A stretch of DNA of 64,000 nt, from contig OZ024786.1 of NCBI GenBank assembly GCA_964017065.1, positions 9,305,047-9,369,046 of the forward strand. Reading direction: 5' to 3'. Under the pieces are notes generated by a model. It did no database searches. It was not told the DNA's origin and saw nothing but the letters and a program-made list of their open reading frames with translations. Each line of letters begins with the position of its first letter. The first letter of the stretch is position 1. The position numbers and the translations under genes are program-made. Below are positions 62,901 through 64,000 of the stretch, piece by piece. Source of the DNA: Haliclona indistincta. Taxonomy: Eukaryota; Porifera; Demospongiae; Haplosclerida; Chalinidae.

Positions 62901-64000
62901 ATTGGGTAATTGATGAAGATGACAATGGAATAATAATATCAGAAGATATCCTCGAAATAATTTAAGATATCCCAAGATATTGTCGAAAATAATCAAAGAT
63001 ATTTCAAGATATAATGAGATATCATGGAAATAACCAAGATATTTGAGTTGAATACTGTCGTTCAATGCATATGAGGTTGTTCTCGGCATGACAATGCCAT
63101 GTACTAGTGATACAGTGAGCATTGAGTAGACTAGTTGTACTACTACTTCTTTGAAAGCATCTAATTGTTAGTTGACTTCCACCAGGATATACAGTAACTT
63201 TTGGTCCATCCGTAACTAAACCTGATCACATTTGGACCAAGCATGCACAGTATTACTAGTTCAAAGTCAATAATCATCGCAGCCTAGATAAACCTACGCA
63301 CAAGCCATGCCTATATATTAACCTCCGACACCACAACGTGGAAGAGGAAAGGGATGGATGGACCGCAAGGGACACTCCCCGGTGCTAATCTCCCGTATAC
63401 ACGGGGCAATACATGTAATCACTCTCCAACACAGCTGGGAGAGGTAACTGCCAACACAGCTGGGCAGGGCACCAACACGAACGACCAAATCTCCCATGAC
63501 AGAGGGGCAACTACACATAAAACGAATGCCCTTGCAGAGCTCAACACTCAAAGAGTGGAGATACAGTAACATACACACATAATAATAACAATGGTAAAAA
63601 AAAAACGAAAAACAAAATAATCGTAAATAAAGGAAATGAGAGAAAGAAGATTGGGTTAGAAGGGAGGAGGGAGGGAGTAAGAGGAGAAATTAAAAGTAAC
63701 GTCGACGAGACCATACTCAGCCGGCAGCGCCTAAATATTTAGCAACAGCACAGGGGAGTGGCCACTCGCTTATTAACTGCGTCTAATAATTATCATTATA
63801 AACGCTCAATCAATGCATATTACAAATGTGTCAATTTACTGCTAGAATTCAAGCTAAGGTAATTATACTCAATTATTAATTTTTGTTCCATTTGGTAATT
63901 GATGAAGATCACAGTGGGATAATAATATCAGAAGATATCCTCGAAATAATTAAAGATATCCCAAGATATTGTAAAGATATCCCAAGATATAATGAGATAT
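59925..64000. repeat. Satellite array, about 390-450-bp units, running off the window
   Basis: About nine units. Phase markers ATGACAATGCCATGTACTAG occur near 60,122, 60,512, 60,923, 61,370, 61,798, 62,208, 62,646 and 63,087, giving spacings of about 390-450 bp. Each unit contains TTTTGGTCCATCCGTAACTA, a CAAGCATGCACAGTATTACT block and a run of GATATCCCAAGATAT/GAGATATCATGG palindromes whose copy number explains the length differences. The many small minus-strand ORFs are repeat artefacts. Confidence 0.95.
63272..63810. mobile_element. 539-bp insertion in the satellite with a CAAT duplication
   Basis: The satellite phrase AAAGTCAATGCATATTAC is split after CAAT (63,268-63,271) and resumes with CAATGCAT at 63,811, so CAAT is duplicated. 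The insert contains two copies of CAACACAGCTGGG, an A-rich run at 63,596-63,612 and purine-rich AGGGAGGAGGGAGGGAG-like sequence, but no ORF with a known domain and no obvious terminal inverted repeats. Confidence 0.75.

Noticed and set aside
60448..63122. Seven similar small minus-strand ORFs (starting MLTVSLVHGIVMPRTTSYAL)
   Set aside because: They repeat once per satellite unit and carry unit-specific truncations. No domain is present, so they are repeat artefacts.

Overview
This is eukaryotic, almost certainly animal, DNA: the coding pieces are split by short GT-AG introns, the base composition is AT-rich with CpG-rich islands only inside small transposons, and there are TTAGGG-type telomere-like tracts. 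The families present (two-gene DDE elements, MULE and tnp2-like transposases, BED and TTF zinc-finger hATs, a DIRS/Crypton-type recombinase) fit a sponge or another early-branching invertebrate. That placement is an inference with low confidence. No ordinary housekeeping gene is recognisable; the window is a dense, nested transposon landscape.

Layout. 1-10 kb: weak exons, a decayed RecQ helicase fragment (4.4-4.7 kb), a fold-back element (5.3-6.0 kb), a decayed Ty3/Gypsy reverse transcriptase/RNase H piece (7.2-7.7 kb) and a hAT BED zinc-finger exon (8.3 kb). 10-16 kb: minisatellites, a 39-bp inverted repeat spanning 3.7 kb, a duplicated segment with telomere-like repeats, a multi-exon minus-strand gene of unknown function and a ParB-like exon. 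17-25 kb: a tyrosine recombinase lacking its second catalytic arginine, an internally deleted PIF/Harbinger transposase, a zinc-ribbon/OB-like gene with a tandemly duplicated last exon, a multi-exon tnp2-like transposase interrupted by a MULE transposase, and a TTF/DUF4371 hAT. 26-34 kb: a partial copy of the RING-partner gene, a decayed gene split by a GC-rich MITE, a broken integrase copy and duplicated flanking sequence. 35.0-37.9 kb: a 27-bp minisatellite with higher-order structure.

The main discovery is at 37.9-57.5 kb. Two adjacent, same-orientation elements (A, about 11.8 kb; B, about 7.8 kb) are each bounded by terminal inverted repeats beginning near TGTACTGTTKGTCCACTC. Each carries the same divergent pair: a minus-strand gene ending in a RING finger, and a plus-strand five-exon DDE integrase-type transposase. 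In B both genes can be read through without stops (about 335 and 408 residues). Element A has been hit by a complete two-gene Tc1-like (DD34E) transposon and by several MITEs, one of them inside an exon. Other fragments of the same two genes lie at 26.2, 30.1-30.7 and 58.7-59.1 kb. The pairing suggests a transposase working with a ubiquitin-ligase-like accessory protein. That function is inferred and the pair may be undescribed.

57.7-64 kb: a small two-exon gene, an integrase fragment interrupted by a perfect 145-bp fold-back MITE, and a satellite of about 420-bp units that runs off the window end and is itself interrupted by a 539-bp insertion.
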